Assembly (NCBI GenBank): GCA_944548615.1
Contig: OX155963.1
Coordinates: forward strand, 24,051,711-24,115,710
Source: Micropterix aruncella
Lineage: Eukaryota; Arthropoda; Insecta; Lepidoptera; Micropterigidae
DNA length: 64,000 nt
Direction of reading: 5' to 3'
In this document: positions 53,173 through 63,889 of the stretch, piece after piece
Numbering within the stretch: position 1 is the first letter of the stretch
Layout of the letters: every line of letters starts with the position of its first letter
The notes under the pieces: generated by a model
The model's input: only the letters and a program-made list of their open reading frames with translations
Told to the model about the DNA's origin: nothing
Database searches by the model: none
Position numbers and translations under genes: made by a program

Positions 53173-53480
53173 TTATAGTGCCATCTGCTGGATTCCGCGC
53201 ATAATGCGAGTCTCGAATGACTCTAAGGAAGCCGAGTTTCGTATATTTGCTGGGAGAACGTTCCAGAGCCTTGCACCTTGCTCACAGAAAGAGTAGGAGT
53301 AGAAATCAGTATTGTGCCAAGGGCTTTTCAGTAAATTGACAAAGGATGATCGAAGTACGAGACCGTGTGAACTTAATGGTTCGAAAAGCCCGTGGAGATA
53401 GGATGGTGTTGATTGGGAGAGTACACGATTCAGGAGAGCAAGTATATGAACATTTCTTCTTTAGCATACTGGCAAGCACT
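53173..53480 (-). pseudogene. LINE ORF C-terminal remnant
   Basis: The minus strand reads RRNVHILALLNRVLSQSTPS, YLHGLFEPLSSHGLVLRSSF, VNLLKSPWHNTDFYSYSFCE and QGARLWNVLPANIRNSASLE, then SFETRIMRGIQQMAL and TAA at 53173. APSYL-like, LRSS, and ARLWNxLPxxIRxSxSLxxF are standard features of the C-terminal tail of CR1/jockey-type LINE polyproteins. The last 84 codons (53425-53173) are open; further upstream there is at least one stop. No RT core remains. Confidence 0.85.
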
Positions 53481-53872
53481 TGTGACGGGTCACCCCTCAC
53501 TAGACTCCAAGTTGTTTGATGTAAGGAGGTGGTGTCAACTTATGGGTTATCTCCGTATTGAAAATCGATTGAAAGTATATCAGAAGGTATTTATTGTATC
53601 AGAAGGAATTTATAGTGATTTATATTGCCAGTTTGTTAACGCTTCCCGAATGTGCCAGGGGTTGACGCGAAAGCGGTGGCTATCTGCCTGAAGTTACGAG
53701 GAGGCATGGATAAGGATTATAGTTTGTGCTCAGAGTATCTCGTACTCGACACGACTCGAGTCTGTAGGAGTTCAGACTGATGCTTGTCAGACAAACACTA
53801 ACTTACATACAAACCCAATAATTCCGGAGGACGTTTATCACCCGTCACTGGTTATATAACTGTGTAATATAT
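53481..53872. other. No gene recognised
   Basis: Contains ATCAGAAGGTATTTATTGT and a near repeat (53577-53605). Nothing else assigned. Confidence 0.4.
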
Positions 53873-55979
53873 CTGTGCGCCTATTGAAAGAGCTACCCAG
53901 AATCATCAAACTCTACGCCAAAGCTGACTATTTCTCTATAAATCACTACCTCTCTTCCACTGACTGGGAACTTCTCTTTTTTATCATTGCTCTATAGACG
54001 AGACCGTAAATAAATTTTACTCAGTTATAAATAAATCTATCGAGGACTTCGTACCTACGCGAACAACAGCCAATCCGCGCTTCCCAACATGGTTCTCGTC
54101 AGCCCTTATAAACGTAATCAAAGAAAAAAACCAATATCACAAGAAGTGGAAGAAGAACTGTAATCCCCGTGACTATGACACTTTTGCATTACTCCGTCGT
54201 AGGCAAAAAATGATGCAAAAACAATGCTTCCGTCAATTTGTCAATCGGAGCTCGGATAATATTCGCCGTAATCCTAAGCACTTTTGGACGTACCTACATA
54301 AAAAATATACGCAAAGGCGGTAAAATACTACAATCTATGGTCTGTGGAGATGTTTGCTTTAACGATGGCACCAGCATTAGCGAAGGATTCTCTGCATATT
54401 TCGAATCAGTTTTCAGCTCAGCTGACCAATCCATGTCGTACCCGGCACTTGCGGACGTTCACCCGTACAACCCAACAAACTGTTCGATCGGTTCGATCGA
54501 ATTTTCTGCAGAGGTTATTTACAAGTATTTATCTAACTTGGATATCAATAAGGGCGCAGGTTGCGATGGAATTCCACCTATGTTTTTTAACAACTGCGCC
54601 GCTTCTCTATCTCCGCGTCTGACAATTATCTTTACGCGATCGCTACAAGAGGGAATATTTCCTGACGTGTGGAAACAGGCACTAATCATCCCGATACATA
54701 AAAAAGGTCCCAGAAACAGTATCGAAAATTATCGCCCAATTTCAATTCTTCCAGTTCTGAGTAAGGTCTTCGAGAAGATTGTGTACGACCAACTTTATCC
54801 TGCAATTCAAAACTCGCTTTCTGAGTATCAACACGGTTTTTTAAAGAAGCTCTGTCATAACTAATCTTAGTCTATTTACCGATTTTATATCTAAAAACAT
54901 GGATTAACGCCTACAGACGGACGCCGTGTACACTGACTTTTCGAAGGCCTTCGACAGGGTTAATCACCCCATACTTATTACCAAATTACTACAGTTCGGA
55001 ATTCATGGGGATCTGCTGAGATGGTTTGCGTCTTATGTGGCCAATCGACATCAAGCTGTCACTGTGGGAGGTTATAGGTCCGAGTATGTTAGAGTACCTT
55101 CTGGAGTACCGCAAGGTTCGCATCTCGGGCCATTATTGTTTAATATTTATATTAATGACATCGCCTCTTGCTTTCACATTTCTAAATGTATCGTATTCCA
55201 CGAAAGATTGCATAAACATGCAACGCGATCTAGACGGACTCTTGGTATACTGCTACAAAAACAAGCTCTGCCTCAATCCCTTAAAGTGCAATGCCATCAG
55301 TTTTACCAGAAATACTCGGCCAATTGTATATAACTATCTTATCGATGGCGAAAACATTCCAAAAACATCTTTAATACGCGACCTCGGACTTTATTTAGAT
55401 ACGAAGCTTACATACAACGACCACATAGATCACATAGTTCTTAAAGCCAAGAAAATGTTAGGATTTTTGTTTAGAGTAGGCAGACCGTTCAGTGACACCT
55501 TCGCCTTAAAAATGCTGTATTACGCATATGTCAGAAGTGTCTTATCCACTATATGGTCACCGATGTATGCTGCATCTGTCAACAAGGTTGAGGGCGTCCA
55601 AAAGCGTTTCTTGCGATACCTAAATTGGCGCGAGCACACGAACTTCGAGACATCTGAGGAACGAGCGGATTACTTTAAGGTTGCACTGCTCTATAATAGA
55701 CGGACCATAACCGACATGTCTTTCCTATATGACATCCTTCATGGTTTAATAGACTGTCCAGCGTTAACTGAGCGAATTTCCTTGATAGTGCCCCCCAGAA
55801 GTACCCGATTTTCTCGTTTGTTTCACGTGCCCAGACGCAATACAAGCCACTTCAGCAACTCTACAATGATACGGTTACTCAGCTCTTTTAATAACAGGTT
55901 TAATGACCTTGACATTTTTTCTCTGGACAGGAAGCCTTTTCTTCACGCAGTCGAAGAAAAGCTCATGAACAATAATTAA
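53873..55979 (+). pseudogene. LINE reverse transcriptase, inactivated
   Basis: Coding order: RLLKELPRIIKLYAKADYFS; a TAG and a frameshift near 53995; then VNKFYSVINKSIEDFVPTRT to NPKHFWTYLHKKYTQRR; a frameshift near 54320; then the open frame to about 54850 with GCDGIPPMFF and ENYRPISILPVLSKVFEKIV. After a frameshift near 54845 comes TNLSLFTDFISKN, a TAA, and then VYTDFSKAFDRVNH (RT motif A with its catalytic aspartates) and SGVPQGSHLGPLLFNIYIND (motif B). The next block should carry the FADD catalytic motif, but the sequence jumps from SCFHISKC to QRDLDGLLVYCYKNKLCLNP, so motif C is deleted. From there 317 codons are open in another frame, including LGLYLDTKLTYNDHI and the C-terminal VEGVQKRFLRYL region. 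It cannot make a working RT. Confidence 0.9.
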
Positions 55980-56345
55980 TTTAAATATTTATAAAATACG
56001 CACTACTTATTACTTTATTATATACAATGTATTTATGTGTGTATGTATGTTTATATGTATATATGTCAATAGTATACGTATGTATGGCCATTTATGAACG
56101 TATATTACATATAGTGTTATAACAATCCCTCCCTTCCACTTCCATTCCCTTATTGTACCTACTTATACATTTAAATTTAGAAATGCTTCTTTTTCATTTT
56201 TCCTTTTTTCTTAAAAAAATGCTTATAAAATTATTATCTTTTAAATAGGTGCTTTATATTATTTGCTAATTTGAAATGTATTAATGGCTATATTAATGTT
56301 AATGGTAATATGCTGTATACATTTAGCTAATAAAAAATAAAATAA
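53873..56345 (+). mobile_element. Jockey/CR1-superfamily LINE, 5' truncated
   Basis: About 2.47 kb. It comprises the region between endonuclease and RT (from 53873), the RT, the C-terminal region to the stop at 55977-55979, a 3' untranslated region and an A-rich AATAAAATAAAATAAA tail near 56328-56355. The endonuclease is missing through 5' truncation. No target duplication was found. It is the longest retrotransposon copy in the window. Confidence 0.85.
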
Positions 56346-56894
56346 AATAAAAAAAAATGCAAGTTAAATAAAAGCTTGTAAAAAGAACCTCTTTGAGTCT
56401 TCAGGAAAAAGTAGCTCTAACCACTCTACGAGTTTCCATTATGCTGGAGGAAAATGTTTTAATAATATCTAGGTACCATGGACAAATTTAGAACTGAAAC
56501 ACTATATAGAAAACAATAAGTAGTATCATTTTGTACGCCACTACATCGCACTATCATTCAATAATTATTATTATCTTTTACACTTTGGTAACCCTAAAAC
56601 TCATTGTCTACAAGACCCCGCTTCGAGAACCATAAACTCTTGAAAACATTTCAGAGCGGCCGTCGTCGGTTTATCTGGAACGCTGCGCCATATTTATTGC
56701 TACTGAGCATCGCGTGGTTGGGGGGGGGGGGGGGGTGGCTTTCACTATGGAGGGGGGTAAGAGGGGTGTGCATCAGAGCTGTGAGCCCAGAGCCACAGAT
56801 TAAGAAACAAGCAATATGTTCACTGATACAACAGATGCGTTATTCTTTTGTAAATATCCAATATTACGATACAGTGACTTCAGAAACATAGCTT
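56346..56894. other. No gene recognised; G tract at 56720-56735
   Basis: 16 consecutive G followed by further G-rich sequence to 56766. The 95-residue frame across it is driven by the tract. Confidence 0.4.
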
Positions 56895-57021
56895 TTAGTT
56901 AGTGCGATAATACACCGCGACACGTCGCAGTGTTATTATACTGGATATACTCTATAATATTTCACCTCTTAAATGTAAGTTAAAGATATATTGTGATAGT
57001 TAATAATATTTGATCGATACA
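56895..57021 (+). repeat. Left direct repeat flanking Penelope-like remnant
   Basis: GCGATAATACACCGCGACAC, ACTCTATAATATTTCACCTC, TTAAATGTAAGTTAAAGATA and GATCGATACATCC parallel 57855-57995 (GCGACAATGCACCGCGTACT, ACTCTATAATATTTTACATC). About 70% similar by eye, same orientation. Confidence 0.55.
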
Positions 57022-57237
57022 TCCTACTACTATTATAAACGCGAAAGTTTGTAAGAATGTATGTATGGATGTTTGTTACTCTTTCACGCAAAAACTACTG
57101 AATGGATTGAAACTTTACAATAACATTGCTTACACATCAGAATAACACATAGGCTATAATTTATAAAGATATATAGTTTTCTATCATCATTATCACAATT
57201 TTCCATCACCACGCGGGTGAAACCGCGGACGCAGCTA
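57022..57237 (+). mobile_element. Short Helitron
   Basis: 216 bp. A-TCCTACTACTATTATAAACG at the start, GCGGACGCAGCTAG-T at the end, 3' hairpin CGCGGGTGAAACCGCG. Same family as the nested copy at 38719-38940. Confidence 0.9.
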
Positions 57238-57419
57238 GTAATCATACATGTTAGAAATAATTAAGATAAAAACGATTTTACCTCACCAACATCTCCACCA
57301 TCTACGTTCAATGCAAACGTTGCTCGTGAATCGAGCACGCGATCTATGCAACGCTGAGCGTTTTCCGCAGGAGATGGAACATCTCAATGATGTCCTTATG
57401 AAAAATGTTTAGGGAAATT

Positions 57420-57775
57420 ATCACGAGACACGCACACGATCCAATGCATATGAAACTCAGAGACCGAGCAGATCAAGAGAAATCTTACCATACGTCAAGA
57501 GCGTGAGAGATCGAATAAGTAAGATGCTTAACAAATTCGATATAAAAACCATCTTCAAACCGACCGAAAATATAACTCGATCTCTGAGGCCTGTGAAGGA
57601 TGTAATACCACATCCTGCAACTCCTGGGTGTGTATAAAATCGAATGCAGGTGTCGTTTAGCCTACATTGGACAAATGAAACAACCCATAGCCAATCGACT
57701 GATCTATTGTGGTATCCAAAGAACGATTTTACTTCGCATGATCGAAGCCATTTAAATAAGAAGAACCCACACGTC
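57420..57775 (+). pseudogene. Penelope-like element, GIY-YIG endonuclease remnant
   Basis: Frame 1 reads ILPYVKSVRDRISKMLNKFD, IKTIFKPTENITRSLRPVKD and VIPHPATPG. A one-base frameshift at about 57626 leads into GVYKIECRCRLAYIGQMKQP, IANRLIYCGIQRT and a TAA near 57755. LPYVxGVxxRIxxxLxKxxIxTxFKP...LxxxKD...GVYxIxCxCxxxYIGQTxRxIxxRxxEH is the linker plus GIY-YIG nuclease of Penelope-like retroelements. The GVY and YIG motifs are kept; the RT domain is missing. Imperfect direct repeats (56895-57021 and 57855-57995) flank it and could be its terminal repeats. Confidence 0.8.
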
Positions 57776-57854
57776 AATAAAGACGATGGTTACATATTAT
57801 TTTCTACTTGGAATCCTTTTATTAATGTTCCCAATGCCCATCGCTAAAAAACTT

Positions 57855-57995
57855 TTTAGGTAACGCGACAATGCACCGCGTACTGCCGCGGTGGTTTTGT
57901 AATCTACTCTATAATATTTTACATCGTAAATGTAATTGATAGCTATATGTGGAAATCAAGACCAGTTCGAGCTATAATGATTTATACATCCTAGC
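57855..57995 (+). repeat. Right direct repeat flanking Penelope-like remnant
   Basis: Counterpart of 56895-57021. Ends TTATACATCCTAGCTGAC. Confidence 0.55.
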
Positions 57996-58154
57996 TGACT
58001 CGAAAATGATTGGTGGGAGTTAAACCCCTCCGCCCGTTCCCGCCTTCTCGTGGGCAGCGACTAAATGTTTAAGTGAAACGGAAATACGCGCCGATTAGAA
58101 TGATACGATCGTTATTTAATGGTTTTTTATCATCGTGAGGACATAACATTATAT
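57996..58154. other. No gene recognised
   Basis: Short unassigned stretch. Confidence 0.4.
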
Positions 58155-59000
58155 TATAATGATAATAATAATAATAAAACGCTTTATTCTTAAGAAATGG
58201 CGAGCTTATTGCCTGCAGGCAATATTTTAGAGCTAACCTATACATTTGTATGCATATTATTTGCGAGTAGACTACATAAGTTAACCTATATAAAGAGTAT
58301 GACAAATAAAATAAAAGAGGATAGAAATAAATATATACTTAACTCTCTGTGGGCACAGGATATGCCACACCAAAATAATCTAACACCTATAAATACACTA
58401 TAGTTTAAAAAGGAGGGGAACAGGAGGGAAAAGGGAATTTATCTGGAAGATTTCAAATGCTCTCTGCGTCTGTTTTTAACACTTTTTATGCTTGGCGCGG
58501 TTCTCACATTTTTCGGCAAAGCATTATAAAGACGGGCTCCATGCACGGTGAAAGCAATTGAGAAGAAGTCAGTGCTGTGACTAGGGATAGAGAGTATCAG
58601 GTTGTCTTTTGATCTCAGAGGGCGTCCATGAGCCGATAGTGCAGTAAATCTGCCGGTAAGATGATTGGGAGCGACGCCATCCAAGATCTTGAAAAGCATA
58701 CAAAGAACTCGCATGTCTTTTTTCTCCCGGGTCGGCAGCCAGTGAAGCTTCTCTCTGTACTCCCTGATGTGGTCAAATTTTCTGAGGCCATGCATATAAC
58801 AAATGCAAACATTTTGGAGACGCTCAGCTTTGGTTGATAACTCCTCTGTGAGGTCAATAAATGCGACATCTCCATAATCCAGAAGGGGGAGGAGAGCAGA
58901 ATGACAAATCGTAATCTTGCTCTCCTCCGGGAGGATATTTTTCAGCCTATTCAGCGAATGAAATCGGCCGAAGAGTTTGCGTCGCATTTCTCGAATATGT
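58155..59000 (-). mobile_element. LINE family L1a, longest copy, 5' truncated
   Basis: About 850 bp. The 3' tail on the minus strand is TTATTATTATTATTAT (plus 58158-58178), preceded by the 3' untranslated region (58180-58438) and a C-terminal coding region (58439-58987). The 5' break abuts MITE family D. Confidence 0.85.
58439..58987 (-). pseudogene. LINE ORF C-terminal region, open for 182 codons
   Basis: No stop from 58987 to 58439: LFGRFHSLNRLKNILPEESK, ALLPLLDYGDVAFIDLTEEL, ERLQNVCICYMHGLRKFDHI, EYREKLHWLPTREKKDMRVL, FKILDGVAPNHL, SAHGRPLRSKDNL and ARLYNALPKNVRTAPSIKSV. This is the post-RT region of a CR1/jockey-type LINE (LDYxDVxF, RLQNxCxRxxxGL, YRxxLxWLPxxxRR, ALPxxIR). It is a fragment without RT active-site motifs, so it is classed as a pseudogene although open. 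The ATG used is an internal methionine. The open frame suggests a rather recent insertion. Confidence 0.85.
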
Positions 59001-59012
59001 GGCCGCCGTGCG

Positions 59013-60226
59013 TATTAGATTGCACAATGTCGTACTACAATTTGGCAACCAGAATATTTACTACGAAACGCAACGTGTAGATGGCACTCATAGTTGCAAA
59101 AATGTATTACTTTTCTATTATTATGTTCAATATAGCGAAATTGTGGTATAACAGTATAGCGGCGCTCTGTAGATGGCGCTTTAAAAACGCCTAAATACGG
59201 TATAAAATAATAATATCATTACAAACGAATTTTTAAATCACAGGTCTTATTATTTTAATCTTATTGACATAAAGATGTCACTTTGTAATTTGGTCTACAG
59301 GTTTCAAGATGTTTCAATAGACAAAATTTTAACAAAAAAACCGACTCCATTTTTTTTATAAGTGCAGCAGCCATGTCATTGTGATACTTAGAACGGGCTA
59401 TCACAATTGAATGCGTATACAACATTTTATGTATGTGCTGTTGACCGTTGAGAAGTTCCCTCGCTGGAAGCCAACCCTGGGTGCCGCATTCCATGGTGAA
59501 ACTTAGAACGGGCTGTCGTAATTGAGTACATATACAAAATTTTGTGTCTGTGCTGTTGACCGTTGAGGAGTTCCCTCGTCGAAAGCCAACCATGGGTGCA
59601 ATAGCCATGACATGATAAAACTTAGAACGGGCCATCATACTTGAATCAGTATACAAAATTTTGGGGTCTGTGCTGTTGACAGTTGAGGAGTTCCCTCGTT
59701 GGGAGCCAACCCAGGGTGTAGAATCAGGTCATGCTTACTATAAAAATGAAATAATTATCATCGAAATTGAACAAACATATAAATTTTCAATTTCATATAA
59801 TGAGGAGTTCCCTCAATTCCTCATGGATCCCATCATCAGAACAGGATTTTGATAAAAATGGGACCAATCTGTAAGTATATTCTTTCGAATAAAAAAATAA
59901 TTGTCCAAATCGGTTTATAAATAACAGAGTTCTGAGGTAACAAACATGAAAAAATAAATATACAACCGAATTGATAACCTCCTCCTTTTTTGAAGTCGGT
60001 TAAAAATAGCACTTTGATAATTCAGATAGACTAATAGATGGCTTTCCATCCCGTATTGTTTTGTAGTGTAATCAGCATATATAAAAAAATGCGATAGATG
60101 TCACTATTCATTATCGATGTTAAATAATTTTATATTAGTTTGGTTGTCAATGCTAACAGCGCCATCTGCATTTCACCGTTTCAGAAGGGTTGTCAAATCG
60201 TACTATGGAGTTGAGGTAATCTAATA
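59013..60226. repeat. MITE family D, interrupted by family G
   Basis: Left end TATTAGATTGCACAATGTCG, TACTACAATTTGGCAACC (59013-59050); right end GGTTGTCAAATCGTACTATG, GAGTTGAGGTAATCTAATA (60188-60226). The ends are inverted relative to each other with several mismatches. GATGGCGCT / AGCGCCATCT occurs inside on both sides. Without the insertion it is about 540 bp. Confidence 0.65.
59334..60003 (-). repeat. Dispersed repeat family G, full-length reverse copy
   Basis: Ends AAAAAAACCGACTCC (59334) and TTTTTTGAAGTCGGTT (to about 60003): inverted termini. From about 59362 to 59722 there are three ~120-bp units with GAACGGGCTATC, TGCTGTTGACCGTTGAG and GAAGCCAACCCTGGG. The rest holds CAACCGAATTGATAACCTCC. 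Inserted inside MITE D. Confidence 0.8.
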
Positions 60227-61107
60227 CCATATATAATAATTGTTGTCACTTATTATATATCTGATCTGGAATGAAGTTTCGCTTTAAAGATCTAGACGTA
60301 TTCGCGCCGAAACAACTTGAACGGGCGTATTCTCCATGTCATATCTGATGTCATGCATACACCTTTCCGTTGAATCTGTGTTGTGGTTCAGTGCAGGCCA
60401 CATAAATAATTCAGCAGCAATAAATGCCCCGAAGCATCATAGCGAACCGAGCCGAACTGCGGCGCTAGCGTTCGTTAAAATAACAGATTGAATTTGAATT
60501 GGACCGAACATTGCTTATTTGGATAGTGATTTGAGGGTAGCTGCTTGATAATATGATGATGCATTCAAATTAGCATGTAGAGACTACATCACATGTTTTA
60601 ATAAAAATTTTTTTATCTGTCTATCTATGGCGATAGACAGGTAGGCAAGATAAACAATAAGATATAGAGACTTCGTCATATGTTATAATTCAGCCAAAAA
60701 CAAAATCAAATTTGCCACTCGTAGTATTGCCACCTGCACGAAATAATGGAGTCAGATATAATTGTCACATCAATTTTCCAAGTCTGAACGAGCTCGTTCG
60801 CTCACAAGTCTGAAATAACCGTCCGCAGAACAACTAATCCGTGTTGCCTTTGCCTTAACGCCTCAGGTGGAACCGAACCGACATTGGCACACATCGAAAC
60901 GTGGTTATCAATTCTCTACACGAACCACACGGCGTTAAAGGGGTACTCGGCCACGCCAAAGTGGTAACCGCAACGACCCCAGTAGTACTAAGTCAAGATA
61001 GGCAAACAACGATGTTCTACCGAATTTTTAAGAATGTTTGTGCGATCTGTTCCAATATATACGTAATCTCTCTTGTTGTTCTGGGTATCGAACCTAATAA
61101 ATCCATA
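60227..61107. other. No gene recognised
   Basis: Unassigned. The 95-residue frame 60901-61188 runs into a tandem repeat and has no known domain. Confidence 0.4.
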
Positions 61108-61314
61108 CTTAGCGTACATAAAATTTATCATTTCCTTAGCGTACATAAAATTAACATAAATATACATAAATTTACTTGGCGTACATAAAATTACATAAAT
61201 TTACTTAGCGTACATAAAATTTATCATTTCCTTAGCGTACATAAAATTAACATAAATATACATAAATTTACATAAATTTGCTTAGCGTACATAAAATTTA
61301 TCATTTTTATCCCC
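61108..61314. repeat. Higher-order tandem repeat based on CTTAGCGTACATAAA
   Basis: CTTAGCGTACATAAAATTTA starts at 61108, 61204 and 61281. Between these are variants with AACATAAATATACATAAATT. The major period is 96 bp, then a shortened 77-bp unit. Confidence 0.85.
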
Positions 61315-61316
61315 CT

Positions 61317-61361
61317 AATGTTTCTCTGGTTTTTAGTTATTATGACAACCAGAGAAACATT
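61317..61361. repeat. Inverted repeat, 15-bp arms
   Basis: AATGTTTCTCTGGTT (61317-61331) and AACCAGAGAAACATT (61347-61361), perfect, 15-nt loop. Confidence 0.9.
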
Positions 61362-62121
61362 CCAGAAAGTTCCAAGACGGTCGCCGCTTAAAACACCGCT
61401 CCGAAGTAGTATTTCGGTTTAATATCAAAGAATCATTCACTCTTGTTTCAGAATTGGGTGTGTTGATAGCAACCGCTCATTTCTGAGTCAGATTTTCTGA
61501 TGAAATGAACTCGTATCTGAATTGCTTGTAGTAACAAGTAGTTCCGAGTTCGTAATAATGAATCATGGTATATAAAATCCCCAACCTTCTTCCCCAATCT
61601 CCAATATCAAACTACCTCCTTCATTTTAAATCAACGCCAATGTTAACGAGTGTTTAGGAGTTGTAAAAAGCCTACGATTTTACTTGGAAAGTGATGTATC
61701 ATAAGCTAGAACACCGGTAGAATACTTTGTGGCTGTGAGGTTTGTCTTTATTACCATGTGCAAAATTCTAACAGATATATGCAAATGGTTGCAGGATTTA
61801 TTAATAGAATGCACAGCGTTGCTTTATCCATTTTGGTCGCTGTAATATGGAAGCTTCTCTTTAGACTTTAGAGAGCATTACGTAAAAAGTACAGCAGCCA
61901 GCGCCGCGCCCGTCACTTTGTTTACGGGGGAAAATTCGAGACAAAGTTAGTGGCGGAGGGGAGACGTGCATGCCATTTTAATTGCTCGGGAAAATTGTAC
62001 CCGCATTTTGCAGCGCTGCCTGCGATGGTAAATGCTTGGACGGCGCACTGTCTATCATGCAGATAAGTTAGATGGTTATAATTATTTAACCCGGGCGATA
62101 GTAGTTTGAGAGGTGCTTATA
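61362..62121. other. No gene recognised
   Basis: Unassigned. Confidence 0.4.
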
Positions 62122-62835
62122 TTGGGTCCTTAGTCCATACCTATGAAGTTGCTGTTCTATAAAGGAAATTTAAATCCATAAATTTTGCATGAAAAATATA
62201 TATTTAATTAATAAAAATATTGACCCCTATTATATATCTATGCAGATTTGTCATTATAATAGGAGTTGCTCGGACATGGACCAATGCATGCTTTGAAGGC
62301 GTTTTTCACCGACTCTTCAAAGTTGTTTTTTTCCTTGAAAAGAGTTATCTAAATTTGAAAAAAGAACTATATTGAAGCAAGGTCTGGCAAGTACGGTGGG
62401 TGACCAATAATCTCCAGCTTCAACTCCTGCAACTTTGCGACTGTTTGCAGTGAAATAAGGGGTTATACGTTGTCATGCTAAAGTAGTGGCGATGAAAGAT
62501 TGACCAGGCTCGGTTATTTAATCTAATGCTTCTCCCTCATTGTTTGCAGTTCTTAACAGTACACATTTACGGTAACTGTATAGCCAGACTGCAAGAAGCT
62601 GTAATAGTAAACACCGGCACAGGATGTCATATTTGAAAATAATGCAAATTGTCAACTTTACCATGGTCGCACAAACGAAATTATTCGAGCATAAACAAAC
62701 TACGGAAAGACAAATAAACAGCTGATTCTTAAAAAAGAATTACATGGCCATGAATGAAAATTTATTTGAATTTGAAATTCCAACTCAAATCCAAGTTATC
62801 CAAGTTTAAAATTGTCAGTGTGAAAAAACAATGTA
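62122..62835 (-). mobile_element. mariner element, internally deleted
   Basis: On the minus strand: 5' end near 62835 (CACTGACAATTTTAAACTTG, AAGAATCAGCTGTTTATTTG, as at 11728-11870), then directly the C-terminal part of a transposase, then the 3' terminus TTGGGTCCTTAGTCCATACC (62122, plus strand). The N-terminal half of the gene is missing. Length about 714 bp against about 1.3 kb for intact relatives. Confidence 0.75.
62270..62640 (-). pseudogene. mariner transposase (DD34D) C-terminal pseudogene
   Basis: The minus strand, in several frames, reads VYYSFLQSGYTVTVNVY, ELQTMREKH, PSLVNLSSPLL, HDN (second catalytic aspartate), TVAKLQELKLEIIGHPPYLP, DLAS, then NNFEESVKNAFKAC. HDN(A)xPH...LQELxLExxxHPPYSPDLAPxDY is the mariner catalytic region as in the SETMAR-related mariners of moths. 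Stops follow CQ..., KH and at the expected third aspartate (DLASI then TAG-like break). Non-functional. Confidence 0.75.
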
Positions 62836-63493
62836 ATGGATCCAATATTTTAAGAGATTCTTTTATTAGATTCATGAATGATTGCAAAAAAATCTTGACC
62901 ATAACTAAAAACAAATATTACACAAAAAAAAATACGTAAGACGATGCTAAAGATATAGAATATATTAAGCGAGATTACTAACAGGAAAAATTATCATTCT
63001 TCGAATATTCAAGACATTTTTATAATTGATGAAGTTGTGCCCTTTAACAATAATAATAAAACTAAAATTGCCGATATTATTTTAACACTTTTTTACTGAT
63101 ATTGGTTTTAGCTTTTTTACTGATATTGGCTAATGCAACAATGCACAAACTGAATAAGTCTAAGTATGAGCTGGCAGAATCATGCAATAACGCAAATCTC
63201 TTACCTTTTCACCTGTTAACTCCATGGAAATAGCTAATATTATGAACGACCTGAAACCAAACCAAATTTCTACCGGTACTGATTGTATTACGTCCAAAAC
63301 TCTTAAAGTCAGTAAATTCACCTTATCTGTGCCACTAGCTTATATTCCGGAATATTGTATATTCTCTGGGCGTGATGGTTTCGTTAAAATTCCTGCTGTA
63401 TTCGACGGCTGAGCTTTTTTTATATTGATCCTTTTTGGCCACGGTCATCTGTGTTATTTTTTAAGTTTTTGACTGATAGCTACATATTCCTTT
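62836..63493. other. No gene recognised
   Basis: TTTTTTACTGATATTGG is directly repeated at about 63090 and 63116. Frames here have no known domain. Confidence 0.4.
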
Positions 63494-63758
63494 AAAAATG
63501 ATGTATCATTGGGTTTATATTCGAATTAAATGATATTTATGGAGCGAAACACAGTTAATCTTTTATATTTCATAATGAAATAAGTCAACTACTTGTTATT
63601 GTTGTTCTTTTGCTAGTTATTTCTTCAGAAATGATGTATTATTGTGTTTGTATTCTAAGCGAATACAAACACAATAATATATGAAGCCAAACACAGTTAA
63701 TCTTCCGTATTTTATAATGAAATAAGTCAAGTACCTACTTGTTATTGTTGTTCTTTTC
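63494..63758. repeat. Diverged tandem duplication, ~130 bp units
   Basis: Unit 1 63494-63611 and unit 2 63627-63758 share AATGATGTATYATTG, AAACACAGTTAATCTT, TATAATGAAATAAGTCAA and TACTTGTTATTGTTGTTC. Only unit 2 contains the hairpin 63638-63678. Confidence 0.75.
63638..63678. repeat. Perfect inverted repeat, 18-bp arms, 5-nt loop
   Basis: ATTATTGTGTTTGTATTC, loop TAAGC, then the exact complement GAATACAAACACAATAAT. Confidence 0.95.
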
Positions 63759-63889
63759 GTCGTACCTAGATATTTTGATAATTTCTGCTAGATATTCTTA
63801 ACATGAATCACAGCTGAAAGCTTAGATGCTGTGCTTGTTTCTCGGAGAATTGTTTTCTGTTAATTGTATCTGGGATTTTTGACTATATT

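Noticed and set aside
57990..58005. CCTAGCTGACTCG, resembling a reversed Helitron end
   Set aside because: The following sequence does not match any Helitron copy in the window.
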